Source of the DNA: Nematostella vectensis
Lineage: Eukaryota > Cnidaria > Anthozoa > Actiniaria > Edwardsiidae
Direction of reading: 5' to 3'
NCBI RefSeq assembly: GCF_932526225.1
Contig: NC_064034.1
Span: 18,350,927 to 18,414,926, forward strand
Length of the DNA: 64,000 bases
The translations under genes were made by a program, and so were the position numbers. This document shows, piece after piece, positions 53,292 to 64,000 of this stretch (position 1 is the first letter of the stretch; each line of letters begins with the position of its first letter). The notes beneath the pieces were generated by a model. The model ran no database searches and had not been told where the DNA came from. It saw only the letters and a list, made by a program, of their open reading frames with translations.

Positions 53292-56200
53292 ATGTCCGAG
53301 ATACGGAAGCCGTTGGTAGCGAGGAGAAAGGGCTCAAACTCAAGCCTGACCTCACTGCGATCAAACGTTTCTTTTTCTGATAACGTGAGGCGCGAAACGA
53401 CGACCAAATTCGATAATTTTATGAAGGAGTGCAGAGCAGCCTATTTATCTGTGCTGCCAAGCACGAGCGAGAAGATTACCTCGACAGAAGAGTTGATGCA
53501 AGGTAAGCATTAAAATAACAAATCAACATAAATTTCTAACCAGTGTGCAGCAAATACAAAATGTCAAGTTACTGTTGTTCTTACTACTTTGATTAACATA
53601 TTATTAACTTTTATTCTACTAGCGCTACAGTTTGGAGGTAGAAATCCCTCGAGAAAAGTCATGGAAAAATATTGGAAAACAAATACAGGTATACAACGAT
53701 CTATTTTGCTTGTATTTTTTAGAATTTTTTTTTTTGCTCACAACATCTATACAGTAAAAACTCATAACTTTGCTTATTTTAGTTTTTTTTAAAATACTAC
53801 ATTTGGTACAATTGTATAATCCAACTCCAATTTTGAAGGTCCCTTTTTTAAAGCGAGCTCCATGTATATAAGTAATTTTAATATATTCCGGATTTTAAGT
53901 AACATTTACAATATAAATGTAAGTGTGACTTAGATAAGCTTACTTTGCTAATATTTTTCAAAGTTGCTAGGTCCATCATTTTAATTACATACCATACATA
54001 CATACATACATTTTATTAAAGGTCCCTTATGCAGGGCTATTCTGCATCAATATTACAAAAACAGACATAGCAAAAACTGAACAAATAGAAAAAAGAAAAG
54101 GAAAAAAATTAATTACAAACAAGATAATATTTATTTACAACATGCTTTGATTTCTGCAAAGTGTTTTTTCACACTTTTTTTAACTGTCTTATTTCTTTGA
54201 TGTTCTTGAAATTGTCTGGGATAGAGTTATATAACTTTGCGCCACGAGAAGCGAAGAAACGCTGTCCTGTTTTTAATCTACATTTTGGTAGATCTAGGGA
54301 CAGATGATTTCTAGTCCTGCATCCAGAGACACTGAATCTGTTACAGAAGAGGCTACACAAGTAGGGTGGGGCAAGCGAAATTCTACATTTGTGTACCATG
54401 TTAGTACTGATAGCTGGTTTGGAACACTAAGCCAGCCTAGCGACTTGCGTCCAGCTGATACATGATCATACTTCTTTAGCCCTAACACTATTCTACACGC
54501 AAAGTTTTTGATGCACTGAATATAGCTATCTATGGTATGGTAACATTTGAACTGACTCCGTGGCTCCTGGCTCATTGAGTTTATTTCAGACTAAAGTACA
54601 GTAGATATCTATGCTAAGGTAATATCTGAACTGGCTCTGTTGCTCCGTGGCTCATTTAGTTTATTCCAGACTAAAGTTCAGTAGATATCTATGCTAAGGT
54701 AATATCTGAACTGGCTCTGTTGCTCCGTGGCTCATTTAGTTTATTCCAGACTAAAGTTCAGTAGATATCTATGCTAAGGTAATATCTGAACTGGCTCTGT
54801 TGCTCCCTGGCTCATTTAGTTTATTCCAGACTAAAGTACAGTAGATATCTATGCTAAGGTAATATCTGAACTGGCTCTGTTGCTCCGTGGCTCATTTAGT
54901 TTATTCCAGACTTAAGTACAGTAGATATCTATGCTAAGGTAATATCTGAACTGGCTCTGTTGCTCCGTGGCTCATTTAGTTTATTCCAGACTTAAGTACA
55001 GTAGATATCTAAGGTAATATCTGAACTGGCTCTGTTGCTCCCTGGCTCATTTAGTTTATTCCAGACTAAAGTACAGTAGATATCTATGCTAAGGTAATAT
55101 CTGAACTGGCTCTGTTGCTCTGTGGCTCCATGTTCATTTAATTAATTCCAGACCATACTTACAGTTTTTCTCTCAGGTAACCATTTTTAACTAGATAAAG
55201 ACTGTCTCAGCATGACCATTCGAAGAAAGATAGTCTGACCCAGCATTAAATCCAAACCCTAACCATTTAAAGGTCATTACATTAATTGTAGGAATTTAAG
55301 AAAGTCTCAAGTGTAGTATGAAGTTAGTCATATAGTGAGTATTACATTTTAATAACTATGCAGAGTCAACATGTCATCTCGTCAATCCTGACTCAAGTGT
55401 AGAACAAAGCTAGTCATATAGTGAGTATTACATTTTTAAGACTACGCGTCAACCTGTCCTCACTTATATCATGGCTCAAGTGTAGAACAAAGCTAGTCAT
55501 AGAGTGAGTCTACATTTTTATAACTACGCATCAACCTATCTTCGCGTCTATCCTGGCTCATAAATGGATGTGTAGACGGTACAAATGTTCATGCGTAGGC
55601 AGGTCAACACGCAAGGTAACTTGAGGCGAATGGGTATTTTAGCCATACCCTAACCCTAACCTGCTAATCCTAACCCTAACTCAAACTTGTTTATTATATT
55701 TGATGAGTGTTATAGTTATGTTATTATAACTTCTAGGAATTCTGCCAAATATACTAGTTGTAATTAATCATAGAACAACAGTGAGCAATGTTTTCTCCTT
55801 CAAATTAAAATTAGAAGCACGTGTAAAAATGATTGACAATTATCCATTGTTTGCAATTTGCGTCGCAGCATTTGTACGGGTGTTTTACGCTTTGACATGT
55901 TATGTCAAAACTCTACTGTTTAATGTGCGGATAAGTAACAAATGTAAAATAAAGAATTTAAATATTGAATGTATTTTGACATTGAAATTGAATGCATTAT
56001 ATTAAGATTATCAAAGTCTGTGCAGTTGCCTTTAAAATTTGATTTGATTTAAGAAAAAAAAATATATTTCCCAACAAGCTTTGAACCTGTGACTCACACA
56101 ACGGAGCTTCAGGACTAAGAGCCCACATGCTATACCACTTTGCCACCGTTACATTCTAGCTAAATTTATTAATTGATTTATGTGTTGCAGACAACTAAAA

Positions 56201-59200
56201 CCATAGTGATACGGAGCTAGACGGAGCCATGGAGCCAAGTGATTGTATAACTTTATAACCAAACTAATGCACATTTAAATTTTATAAATTCGTAAGTTGG
56301 ATTACATATATAGTAATAAGTGCAGAACACTAATACCTTAAATATAAATATTTTATTTAATATTTAATATATGCATTTTTAAAACCGAGCCACAGAGCCA
56401 GTGTCACTACATATAGCTTTAAAATTAGATTGGATTCTACAGTTTAGCCCTACTTTTATAAAGCATTTCATTTGAAAAAAAATACTATATTAACATGAGA
56501 TTATTATTTTTTGCCTCACCAGACAATATAACCTACAATGATTTTTGTGACATCATGAGAAAAGAGAGACCAACTTCCAAGGAAACTCTTCTAAAAGCTT
56601 TCAAGAAAATAGATGTTAATGGTGATGGTTTTATTACCTTCGACGAACTGTTTAAAATGCTGACAACAGTGAGTAAAAACCTCCCCTCATTTTTCTATGC
56701 TTAGGCCGGCATTTTATTAGTAAAGTAAGCAGAAACAGTGAATATGCAAGAATGGCGTGAGGGTAATTTTAATTGTTTGTTGTAATGGGTAATTGTTTAA
56801 AAAAATTATTTCAAAATGACACTGGTTTAGTACTCCTGTAACCCCTTTAAAGTTTACAACCGATCTGATCTTTGCACACATGATCACCTATCACTTCTAG
56901 TGTGCACCATCTGAAACAAGAATTAGATTTTAACAATTGGCAAGGTGTGACACAGGTGCAAATTAAATCACAGTTTTGGGGGTTACAAAATCTAAAAAAA
57001 CTGTATTTGCAAACCACTCTATTTTGTATATATGAGGTCAGTCTTATTTGATGTCTAAAGGCCTGGCTAAACATTCAAACATGTTTGTCAAACATTGAAA
57101 TCAAACTCCCATACGAGCATGTACAAGCACACTTTTTTCGTTATGATTAGTTATGATTACGTGAGAAATAAAAGGATTTGGAACTAAAATACTATGATAT
57201 ATGCAAATAGTGCACAAACATGTAAGGTCTGTAACAGAACTTATTCCTTTATAGTTCAAAAATTATGGGTGCATTCTTGAAAGTCAACCTTACATAGAAA
57301 ACATCTAACATAAGATTTAATAAAAAGATTACATCCACATGTTTTAAAACTTTAAAAAAAGTTTTTGATAAAAGCAGCTTTTTCTGATGTCTGTAACGCT
57401 AACAAAACTTAAATTTAAAAATTAGAAGATAAATAAAGCTATATAGATATATTATACCTTTACTTATTTTTTTAACATGGCCATCTAAATTTGATATAGA
57501 CTTAACTAAAAAAACACAAGTATAATTTAAACACTTAAATGCAATAAAAATAAAATGAAAATTGAAAATGTGTTCCAAATGTAACGTTGGTTTAAGTATA
57601 ATACAAAGTATGCCGCCATCCCCACACACGATTCAATTCAACTCGACAACTCGAACTCAAATCTATTAACCACACTCGAACTGATTCGCAGCATATGTTG
57701 TATCGTCCATGTACTGTACCTATTTCCAAAACAATAGGTTTGACATGTTCGATTCCATGTATCCCTTAAGCCTTACCTCCCTTGTGAAAATAGGATAAGA
57801 CCATCTTTATCACCCTGGAAAGGAAAAGCCTTGCTAAAGCATAATTCACAAGTGTTTTGCTCTTCTTCTTTCACTACCATATTTACCCCTGTTACACACA
57901 CTCATTTACTCCAAAGTGATCATCATAAGCTGCATACTTCTTCTTAATTAAACCAAACCTTGTAGTCTTGTAAATCTACAGTTTGATGTCTAACTAATTG
58001 CAACAAAAAGAAAGTCTGTGCAAGATTTCTAAAAATCACTTTGTGGGAACACCCAAAACGAGAGGGAAATATCTCTGCTGGCACTTGGAGAGTTCTCTGG
58101 TGAAGCTGTCCTTCACCTTTCTTGGTTTTAAGGCATTCTTTTGAAAAGCAGGGTTGCCAGGAAATAGTAATTAAAGGGATATAATTATTCAATGTTTTTA
58201 TGTTTAATCAAGGGTACGAGTTTGTTCGACTAAATTCTGATAATAAAACCATGAAGTCATCTCCAAACCTTCTGAACAGATTTTTAGTAGAAAATGCTCC
58301 TTGTGAGCCTTTTTCCTTGGTGGCCTCAAGAAAGAAAACGTAAAAAAACTTGAATATAGAAGATAAAATGTGATATTGTCCCATGGTTGATCTAGAACTT
58401 TTTAAAGGCATTTTATGGCCTCTAAGGACAATCACTCCTGATGACAATGATATTTGAATGTATCAAAACAGTGCACTTAAAGTTATACGTTACCATAAGT
58501 TTAATTTATAACGATAAGAAAAAGAAAATCCTCTGTTATTGTTAAGCTAAAATTTTTAGTTGTCAAAAACGACCATTAGTGCGTTTTGCCTTCTTTGTAT
58601 CCACCAGCTGCGTTCAATTTCAGTCTCGTACTTCCTGGAAAAAACACACATAAAACACAGGCCTTTTTACTACGGGCTTTTATAAGTTGCTCGTGAGAGT
58701 AGTATCCAAAATTCATTTTTAAGTGGAAAACATTTTTAAGTAGAAAACGATGAACGACTCTGTCCCGTCAAACACTTCTTTCACTGGCGACGAGGCGTGT
58801 GCCAATAATCAAGCACAGTTAATGTCACTCCTTGGGAATAGTCCTACTGCACGTTCGACGTTCGTTGCAATTGTCGCCACATCTGCTCCAGCTTCTATTC
58901 TTTGTGTTCTTTTTAACGGAGCGATAATAACAGCAGTCTAACTGACACGGCAACTTCGAGAACTCAACCAAATGCTAGGTTTGGTGTGTTTGGTGATGTC
59001 CGATCAGTTAGTAGGTGCGTTGGCCTTTCCTCTTCATATCACCGTAATAGTAAACAATCTTATTAGAGGTCATTTGGCCTGTGTCATGGGTGCCTTGGAC
59101 ACCACGATTACTCTCTGCATGGGACTTCGACTAGCGTGTCTCACTGCCCTAAACGTGGAACGATTCCTTGCAATCCGGTTTCCATACTGGTACAATAGCG

Positions 59201-62200
59201 TATGACCAATACAATCTTCATCAGCAGTCTGTGTCTCGCAGACATAGCCATTTGCACTTCGCTGCTTCTTGTGAAGTATGAGCTTGATCTAGCTACTAGG
59301 ATAACTGCGTCGCTAGCCCTTACACTTGCATTACGTCTAGTGATGTGGGGCTGTTCTATTGCAGTATACGTTATCGCGCGAAAACATCAGAAACTTCTAG
59401 CTGTCGCCCCCGCTACCGCCGACGAAGTAGCTATAGAGGAGCGCAAAAATAAATGGCGAGAGGCAAAGCACGCATTGGTCCTATGCACCATAACATTGCT
59501 AAACTTTGTTTCTGTTGTTTGCTTGTCTAACCTACATGGAGTAGGTGCCGGCATGATCAACTCTTCAAGTGCGCAGTTTACGGTTATCGCCGCTCCCCTT
59601 GGCATTCTACTTGGTAACATGCTGTCAGTAGTGAACCCATGCGTGTACGGCTTTAGCCTTCAGAAAATTAGGAATTCGCTGAAAGAGTTGTTTTGTTAGG
59701 GCAAAACTGAAGCAAGCCTCGTAAACATCGATGGCAGCTTCAACTAACCCGCGAGATAAATGGGTACTTATACAAGTTCACTGAGAGAGGATTTAGTAAA
59801 GTAGGAAAGGGTGTTTAGGCAACCTTGAGGAAAAAACACCTTGAGGGAAAATCACATGAACGCGCCCTCTCTTAATGATCCTAAACTGTAAATAGTAATC
59901 CATTTTCACCGATATATTTGTCGCTTATTGCCTCTGCGTTATTAGGTTATGGGAAACCGATTTTAACGAGGCAATGAGCAGCAAAAAGTGGTAAGACTAG
60001 GTGTTCTGTGCTACGTCGCCGAAGGGGAGGTGGGAGGGTCGAAAATCCTGCGTGAGTTACCGGCTTGCGTAGATTTCTGAAAAGGCCTTGAATTTATATA
60101 TGGAGCTGCTTAAATACTCTAGCGAGCTGACGTGGCGACTCACAAGCTGCATGCTAATGTCCCCAGGGAGGGGCAAGTTCATCTGATAACGCACGTTCAT
60201 TTCCTCATTAGCTCGTTATGATAAATTGATAAATGCGCAGTTTTATCTTTAGATCAAGCCCAAATCAAGCCTCTTCTTCATTCTGGTATTTATCGTAAGG
60301 CCAATCACGCTGCCATTTTATGCTCCCCCTCAATGACGAGCCGCACAAAGCACCCATTGCCATCCGCTAATTCAAGCGAGGAACCAAGATCTTTTCAATC
60401 AAATATCGTCAATAACATATCAGACTTTATTCGTAGATTGGCATTTTGAAGTTTCCTTGCAAACAAACCGATGTATTTTTAATTATAAACAATAACATGC
60501 GAGTGGCTGATAGACATTCTTTTAGCTCGTGTTAAGCCCGGGCTTAACAGATTTCCTAAGGCCCCTTTTAACAGCATGATAAGACTAAAACCAGCATCAA
60601 CTTAAGTAAATTTTTAATCGAAAGTTTGTTAAAGGATTAAGCTTAAAGTAAAAAGAAAATACCCCCAATGCACGCAGTACATGCAAGCGTTTAAAAAAGC
60701 TGGAGATCTCAGGCGTGCGTCTCCGGTCAAAGCTCGGGTGACCGCCACGTCTTCACGATTTGAATACCCGTGTAACCTTTGTTTTTAAGGCTTTTGTTAG
60801 CGCCCTCCTCCGAGTGAGAGCAATTGCGCTAGCAATCACGTTTAGAGATTACAAGCAGATTGTTTTTAGATTTTACGTTTTTTTTACACACTTTTTCTTG
60901 CATTATTAATTTTCCTTAAACAAGCGTGGGAGTGCCGCTTTAAGAACCCGTTTATTGTAAAGGGATGGCTTAGATATCAAATAGAATGAAACATTTTTCT
61001 TTGTTCGCTGGAGACTGAATTGAATTATTGAAATTCAGGAAATAAGGGGGAAAATAAAGCTTGTTTTATTGGTTATCCAATGATTTTCTTTGTAATTTTA
61101 CACATATTACAAGTTAGGCCACTTTATAAAATTCGCCCGCGAAAAAACAAGCAACCATTCGTGGTTATTGCACTCGTGATTTTCTGTGCGTTAATTTTCC
61201 AGCACTTTAATGCTTTTTTTCTTCTCCTCACCAATTCATAGATATATGAAATTAAACTATATCTTTATTTATAGAAAAAACACGCAAACTTCCGTTTCAT
61301 CCCTACAAGCCTGTTACGTGGTTGCCCACTTATCAGGGGATTAACTCAAGATGTATCCCGCCAGCGCATAGCCAGGATTTTTAACAGGAGGGGCCCAAAA
61401 GGGACTTTCAAGGCATTTTCTCCTGTATTTTAGATAATGTCCCATACATTTACTGTATTTTTGGTTGCTAAAAGGAGGGGGGGCGGGCCCCCTAGGCCAA
61501 CCCCCTGGCTACGCCCCTGCCCGCCCTACACCTGTGTATGAAACGCCTACACTCACGCATTATAAAATGAAACAACATATTTCTGCTTAACAAGAAACTT
61601 CTTTTTAGAAAAATTCAACGTTACAATTCAATTTTACAATGGTGAAAATGAAAAGTTTGAAAGGGGCGGTCGTATCCCTTTTATAACGAATCCTCGTGTT
61701 TAAAGCCGTATTCACACCAGTTTACTTCACCAAATTAGGTAGCAATCGCAGATGATTTTCAATGGAAAAAGCGAAGAATATTTAAAATTTGAGAAAGCAG
61801 TGTGTCTGTTCGACGTTTCTTTGAGGATGTGTTAAATAGCGCGGATTCTAATAGATTCCGTTTTAACAAGTAAATAGGATGACCCTTTTTTGTCTCACAT
61901 TTAACAGAAAGGCGAAAGAATGACCAAGTCTGAAGTGCAATCTATTCTTGACGAGGCAGACTATAATCACGATGGCAAACTGGATTATAACGAGGTACTA
62001 GATTACCCACATTCATGGGAGCGGGGCGCGCGCTACCGTGGCCACCTTTAGAGGTTCAGAAATCAAACGAGGATGGGAGAAACATACTCTCCTTCTTAAT
62101 ATATTATCCCCCCCCAATCCGTGCCAACACGACTATAAACACACCAAGAATATTGTTTTTGTCCTGTGCTCTTCATAACCGCAAAAACAAAGGATGCGAG

Positions 62201-63989
62201 AAATGTACTATTTGATTCATCTACTTCTCAAGCCAACCAGCGTGAAAAAAAAGCTTTTTAGTGGTCATAAAAGCACGATAAAAACATCCAATATTTCGAT
62301 TGAATCTCTGAATCTTGCTGGCCCAAGTAGCGCGAGTCGCATTATTAAGGGGGTCTGGGGCTGAATGGGCAGTTTCTGTAATCTTGTACTGACCCCGTTT
62401 CCCAAATTGCAGTCTAAATTTTAAAATTCGAAAAACGTTGTATTTTATAGAAAGTAGTCTTTATGATATTTTGATATTTTGGCTTCCAGTTCTGCAATAT
62501 GATAATGTCAACCTCTGAAAGCTGTGTCCAAAAAAGCATGGACAAGTTTGGTTTGTCTGAGCAAGAAAAGAAGTCATCTTCTTCGTCTTCTTCAAGTCGA
62601 AAAGGGTTAAAGTCTGAAAACCGCATCGCCTCTAGCCCTTTATCAAAAGAAAACTCCCCAAGGAAGGAACAAAACACAGATATCGAAGAACCTCGAAATT
62701 TAAAGGTAATGTGTAATACTCACAAATCAGCTTACTGGTATTAGGATGGCTTTTTTTCACTCCAAAAGGCCCATCTCCAATCATAATGGCCATTGCATGT
62801 GATGAACGCCAGAACACAATGTTATTGATGTTAAACTGAGACACAATAGCTTCAACCCCTGCTTTAGTTGTTGTAAAGACAATAGCTAGTAAGCAATTGT
62901 CTCATATACACCTCTTAACCAACTCTAAACTATGAGCTTGCATTTCAGAGTTGGTCAAATTCCCAGAGCAAAGGAAGCTTCTTTGTTGAGCAAGGAGGCG
63001 GTATCTCCAGCCATCACTACACTCTTGTTATTCCAAAAGATACCCAGTTATGGCTTACAATTCAGTCAATGCCTTCAAAATCTGGTACAATATGCTCTTG
63101 GCTTTCCTAAAGTTTGTTGTGTCTATTTGTTTTGTTGGCCAGCCCTTTTTATACACATTGTTTCGATCACTTGTAGCGATGTGCGCTTCGCTTGTAGGGT
63201 CTTAGGGCCGGTCTAAATCTGCTGAATATTTTAATGAGGATCATGTTGAAGGAAAGTGAATGCACTCGACAGCTCTTTTTTATAAACTGAAATTATAGTC
63301 CATAGTCCTAGTGTGTAACTGCTGTTATTCAAAACTCTCATAAGTATAAAAAAAAATAATCATCATCATCATCATCAGCAGCAGCAGCAGCATCGTACTT
63401 TAGGAATGTGATTGAGCCGTCTTTTATTACAGGATGCATTGAAACTCGCAATGATTCAAGCGGATTTTGTTTGCTCCTGAAATGTATATATCATTTTATC
63501 ATGAGTTCACGCGTGTCGCAATTCGGATAAAAAGACCTTAACCTTTTATCGACCTAAACAACAATTTGGATAGAACGATTGTTGATCCCACAATGACTAA
63601 ATGTTTAGGCAATGTATCTTTTGTCTTACAGCGACTACAGACCTCCGCTTGGTGGACATGTGTGTCTTTATTGTGGAAAAGAATTCTGGAGAACTAGTTA
63701 CCTTCACTGAGTCGAGGCTGGGCCAGGTATGCAAGCTAGAGTACATATGCTATATTTTGCTTCTTTTGCAGCAAATATTGTTTATTATCGTCAGAAGTAT
63801 TGATGTTTTCTGTTTTTTGTGTGTGTGTGTTTAGAAATATTGTGTGCAGTGTCAGCTAAATAGAGGCAAATACCAGCTTCTGACCTTCACTACTGGTTGT
63901 CGTCTCCTGCCCAGGAAGTATGAGCCCACCAAACAGGCCAAGCTTGTCCAGGGTACAGGTGAAGACATGAAGCTCACTAGCACATTCCG
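53292..63989 (+). CDS. EFCAB7: EFCAB7-like EF-hand protein (3' part beyond window)
   Basis: Exons: 53292-53502 (start ATG), 53623-53688, 56523-56668, 61908-61994, 62490-62705, 62949-63084, 63632-63726 and 63835-63989, followed by a GT donor at the window edge. This is 370 codons and continues. The N terminus has ECRAAYLSVLP and FGGRNPSRKVMEKYW. Two EF-hands follow: one loop is DVNGDGFITFDEL (56608-56650) and the other DYNHDGKLDYNE (61959-61994). After them comes a Ser-rich linker (seven Ser around 62575-62596), SKGSFFVEQGGG and a beta-rich part with TTGCRLLPRKYEP. This order matches EFCAB7, which by family knowledge anchors the EVC-EVC2 complex at the base of cilia to promote Hedgehog signalling. 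An exon could be missing between 62706 and 62948. The large introns hold a LINE, minisatellites and a GPCR pseudogene. Confidence 0.93.
53988..54585 (-). mobile_element. LINE 3' fragment, minus strand
   Basis: A decayed reverse-transcriptase C-terminal region: CIKNFACRIVLGLKKYDHVS, GRKSLGWLSVPNQLSVL, then in another frame RNHLSLDLPKCRLKTGQRFF and GAKLYNSIPDNFKNI. This is typical of CR1/jockey-type LINE ends. The 3' end lies at a CATA microsatellite (53991-54011), seen as its complement. 5'-truncated. It lies in EFCAB7 intron 2. Confidence 0.75.
54586..55150. repeat. 80-bp minisatellite, about 7 copies
   Basis: The unit contains CAGTAGATATCTATGCTAAG and TCTGTTGCTCCGTGGCTCA. Unit starts fall at 54599, 54679, 54759, 54839, 54919 and 54999, then a 74-bp unit at 55073 that lost six bases. 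It starts just where the LINE fragment ends; the LINE itself carries a related start (GTGGCTCCTGGCTCATTGAG), so the array probably grew from that junction. Confidence 0.92.
55306..55558. repeat. About 84-bp tandem repeat, three copies
   Basis: Copies start with CTCAAGTGTAG at 55306, 55392 and 55475 and contain TAGTCATATAGTGAGT and CAACCTGTC-like text. It lies in EFCAB7 intron 2. A short CCCTAACC-like patch (telomere-type hexamers, 55645-55683) follows and is too short to call. Confidence 0.85.
56669..58749. other. EFCAB7 intron 3, left part
   Basis: AT-rich sequence with no recognisable exon. Short minus-strand open frames are not supported by homology or splice sites. Confidence 0.4.
58750..59699 (+). 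pseudogene. Rhodopsin-type GPCR pseudogene nested in EFCAB7 intron
   Basis: It is a single-exon frame from ATG 58750 with an N-terminal sequon (NTSF), a first membrane segment (PASILCVLFNGAIITAV) and a stop at 58939-58941. The same frame continues through LNQMLGLVCLVMSDQLVGAL and a DRY-region equivalent (NVERFLAIRFPYWY) to a stop at about 59203. The frame then shifts by one and continues from 59202 (ISSLCLADIAICTSLLLV, WGCSIAVYVIARKHQ, ALVLCTITLLNFVSV, MLSVVNPCVYGFSLQK) to a stop at 59697-59699. The NPxxY motif is NPCVY. It looks like a monoamine-like or orphan cnidarian-type family A receptor with one stop and one frameshift. Same strand as EFCAB7. Confidence 0.85.
59700..61907. other. EFCAB7 intron 3, right part
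   Basis: AT-rich with no exon recognised. It contains the nested repeat at 61265-61560 (separate entry) and otherwise unremarkable sequence. No RNA gene was seen. Confidence 0.4.
61265..61560. mobile_element. MITE split by a second inverted-repeat element
   Basis: The outer element (GAAAAAACACGCAAACTTCC, CGTTTCATCCCTACAAGCCT ... CTACACTCACGCATTATA) is related to 42513-42733. Inside it, an insert from about 61361 to 61518 has inverted ends AGCGCATAGCCAGGATTTT / CCCCCTGGCTACGCCCCTG and is flanked by CCCGCC on both sides, consistent with a 6-bp target duplication. The insert is G/C-rich at its ends. Non-coding. Confidence 0.7.
63352..63392. repeat. Compound microsatellite (ATC/CAG)
   Basis: A short run of CATCATCATCAT followed by CAGCAGCAGCAGCAG in an EFCAB7 intron. 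Non-coding here. Confidence 0.9.
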
Positions 63990-64000
63990 GTAAGTAGTAA

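Noticed and set aside
55645..55683. Interstitial telomere-like CCCTAA repeats
   Set aside because: Only a few imperfect hexamers; too short to infer a telomere fusion or insertion.
1..64000. tRNA, rRNA or CRISPR features
   Set aside because: I saw no cloverleaf with A/B boxes, no rRNA-like conserved blocks and no spacer-repeat array; the tandem repeats lack spacers.

Overview
This window is nuclear DNA of an animal. Its genes are intron-rich, with small exons, GT-AG introns and long AT-rich introns full of minisatellites and short inverted-repeat elements. All conserved proteins are metazoan. Gene content, repeat style and the protein families of the large element suggest an anthozoan cnidarian such as Nematostella; that placement is inference.

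Host genes, left to right: (1) WDR36/UTP21, minus strand, 22 exons visible, 3' end beyond the window (<1-10265). (2) A PIERCE1-like ciliary microtubule inner protein, plus strand (10629-11581), head-to-head with WDR36. (3) F-actin capping protein subunit alpha, minus, 11 exons (26404-29677). (4) and (5) Two tandem Mu-like glutathione S-transferases, minus (30951-35906 and 41868-47148). They share exon boundaries, including a 21-nt micro-exon. (6) TBC1D25, a Rab GTPase-activating protein, minus (49744-53030), head-to-head with (7) EFCAB7, plus, 5' part only (53292 to the window edge). A decayed rhodopsin-type GPCR lies in an EFCAB7 intron. For the complete models the summed exon lengths are whole codons (PIERCE1-like 114 aa, CAPZA 287 aa, first GST 227 aa, TBC1D25 578 aa), which supports the exon calls.

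The most unusual object is a GC-rich integrated element of about 13.2 kb (12057-25277), bounded by inverted repeats of about 440-465 bp. It carries a retroviral-type integrase, a viral genome-packaging ATPase, a Cys-rich zinc-ribbon protein, several conserved but uncharacterised membrane or structural-type proteins, and a long minus-strand gene. That gene appears to join a family-B-like DNA polymerase region to a superfamily 1 helicase. This makes it a Polinton/Maverick-like (virus-derived) element. I found no recognisable protease or double-jelly-roll capsid gene. Nearly every gene is broken by frameshifts or stops. The packaging ATPase is also split by a 1169-bp AT-rich transposon with a TAAT target duplication, and the integrase is cut off by two back-to-back perfect hairpins. 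The element is therefore a fossil.

The rest is repeats: minisatellites in WDR36, GST and EFCAB7 introns, two LINE 3' fragments, several MITE-like inverted-repeat elements (some nested), and many long G/C homopolymers.
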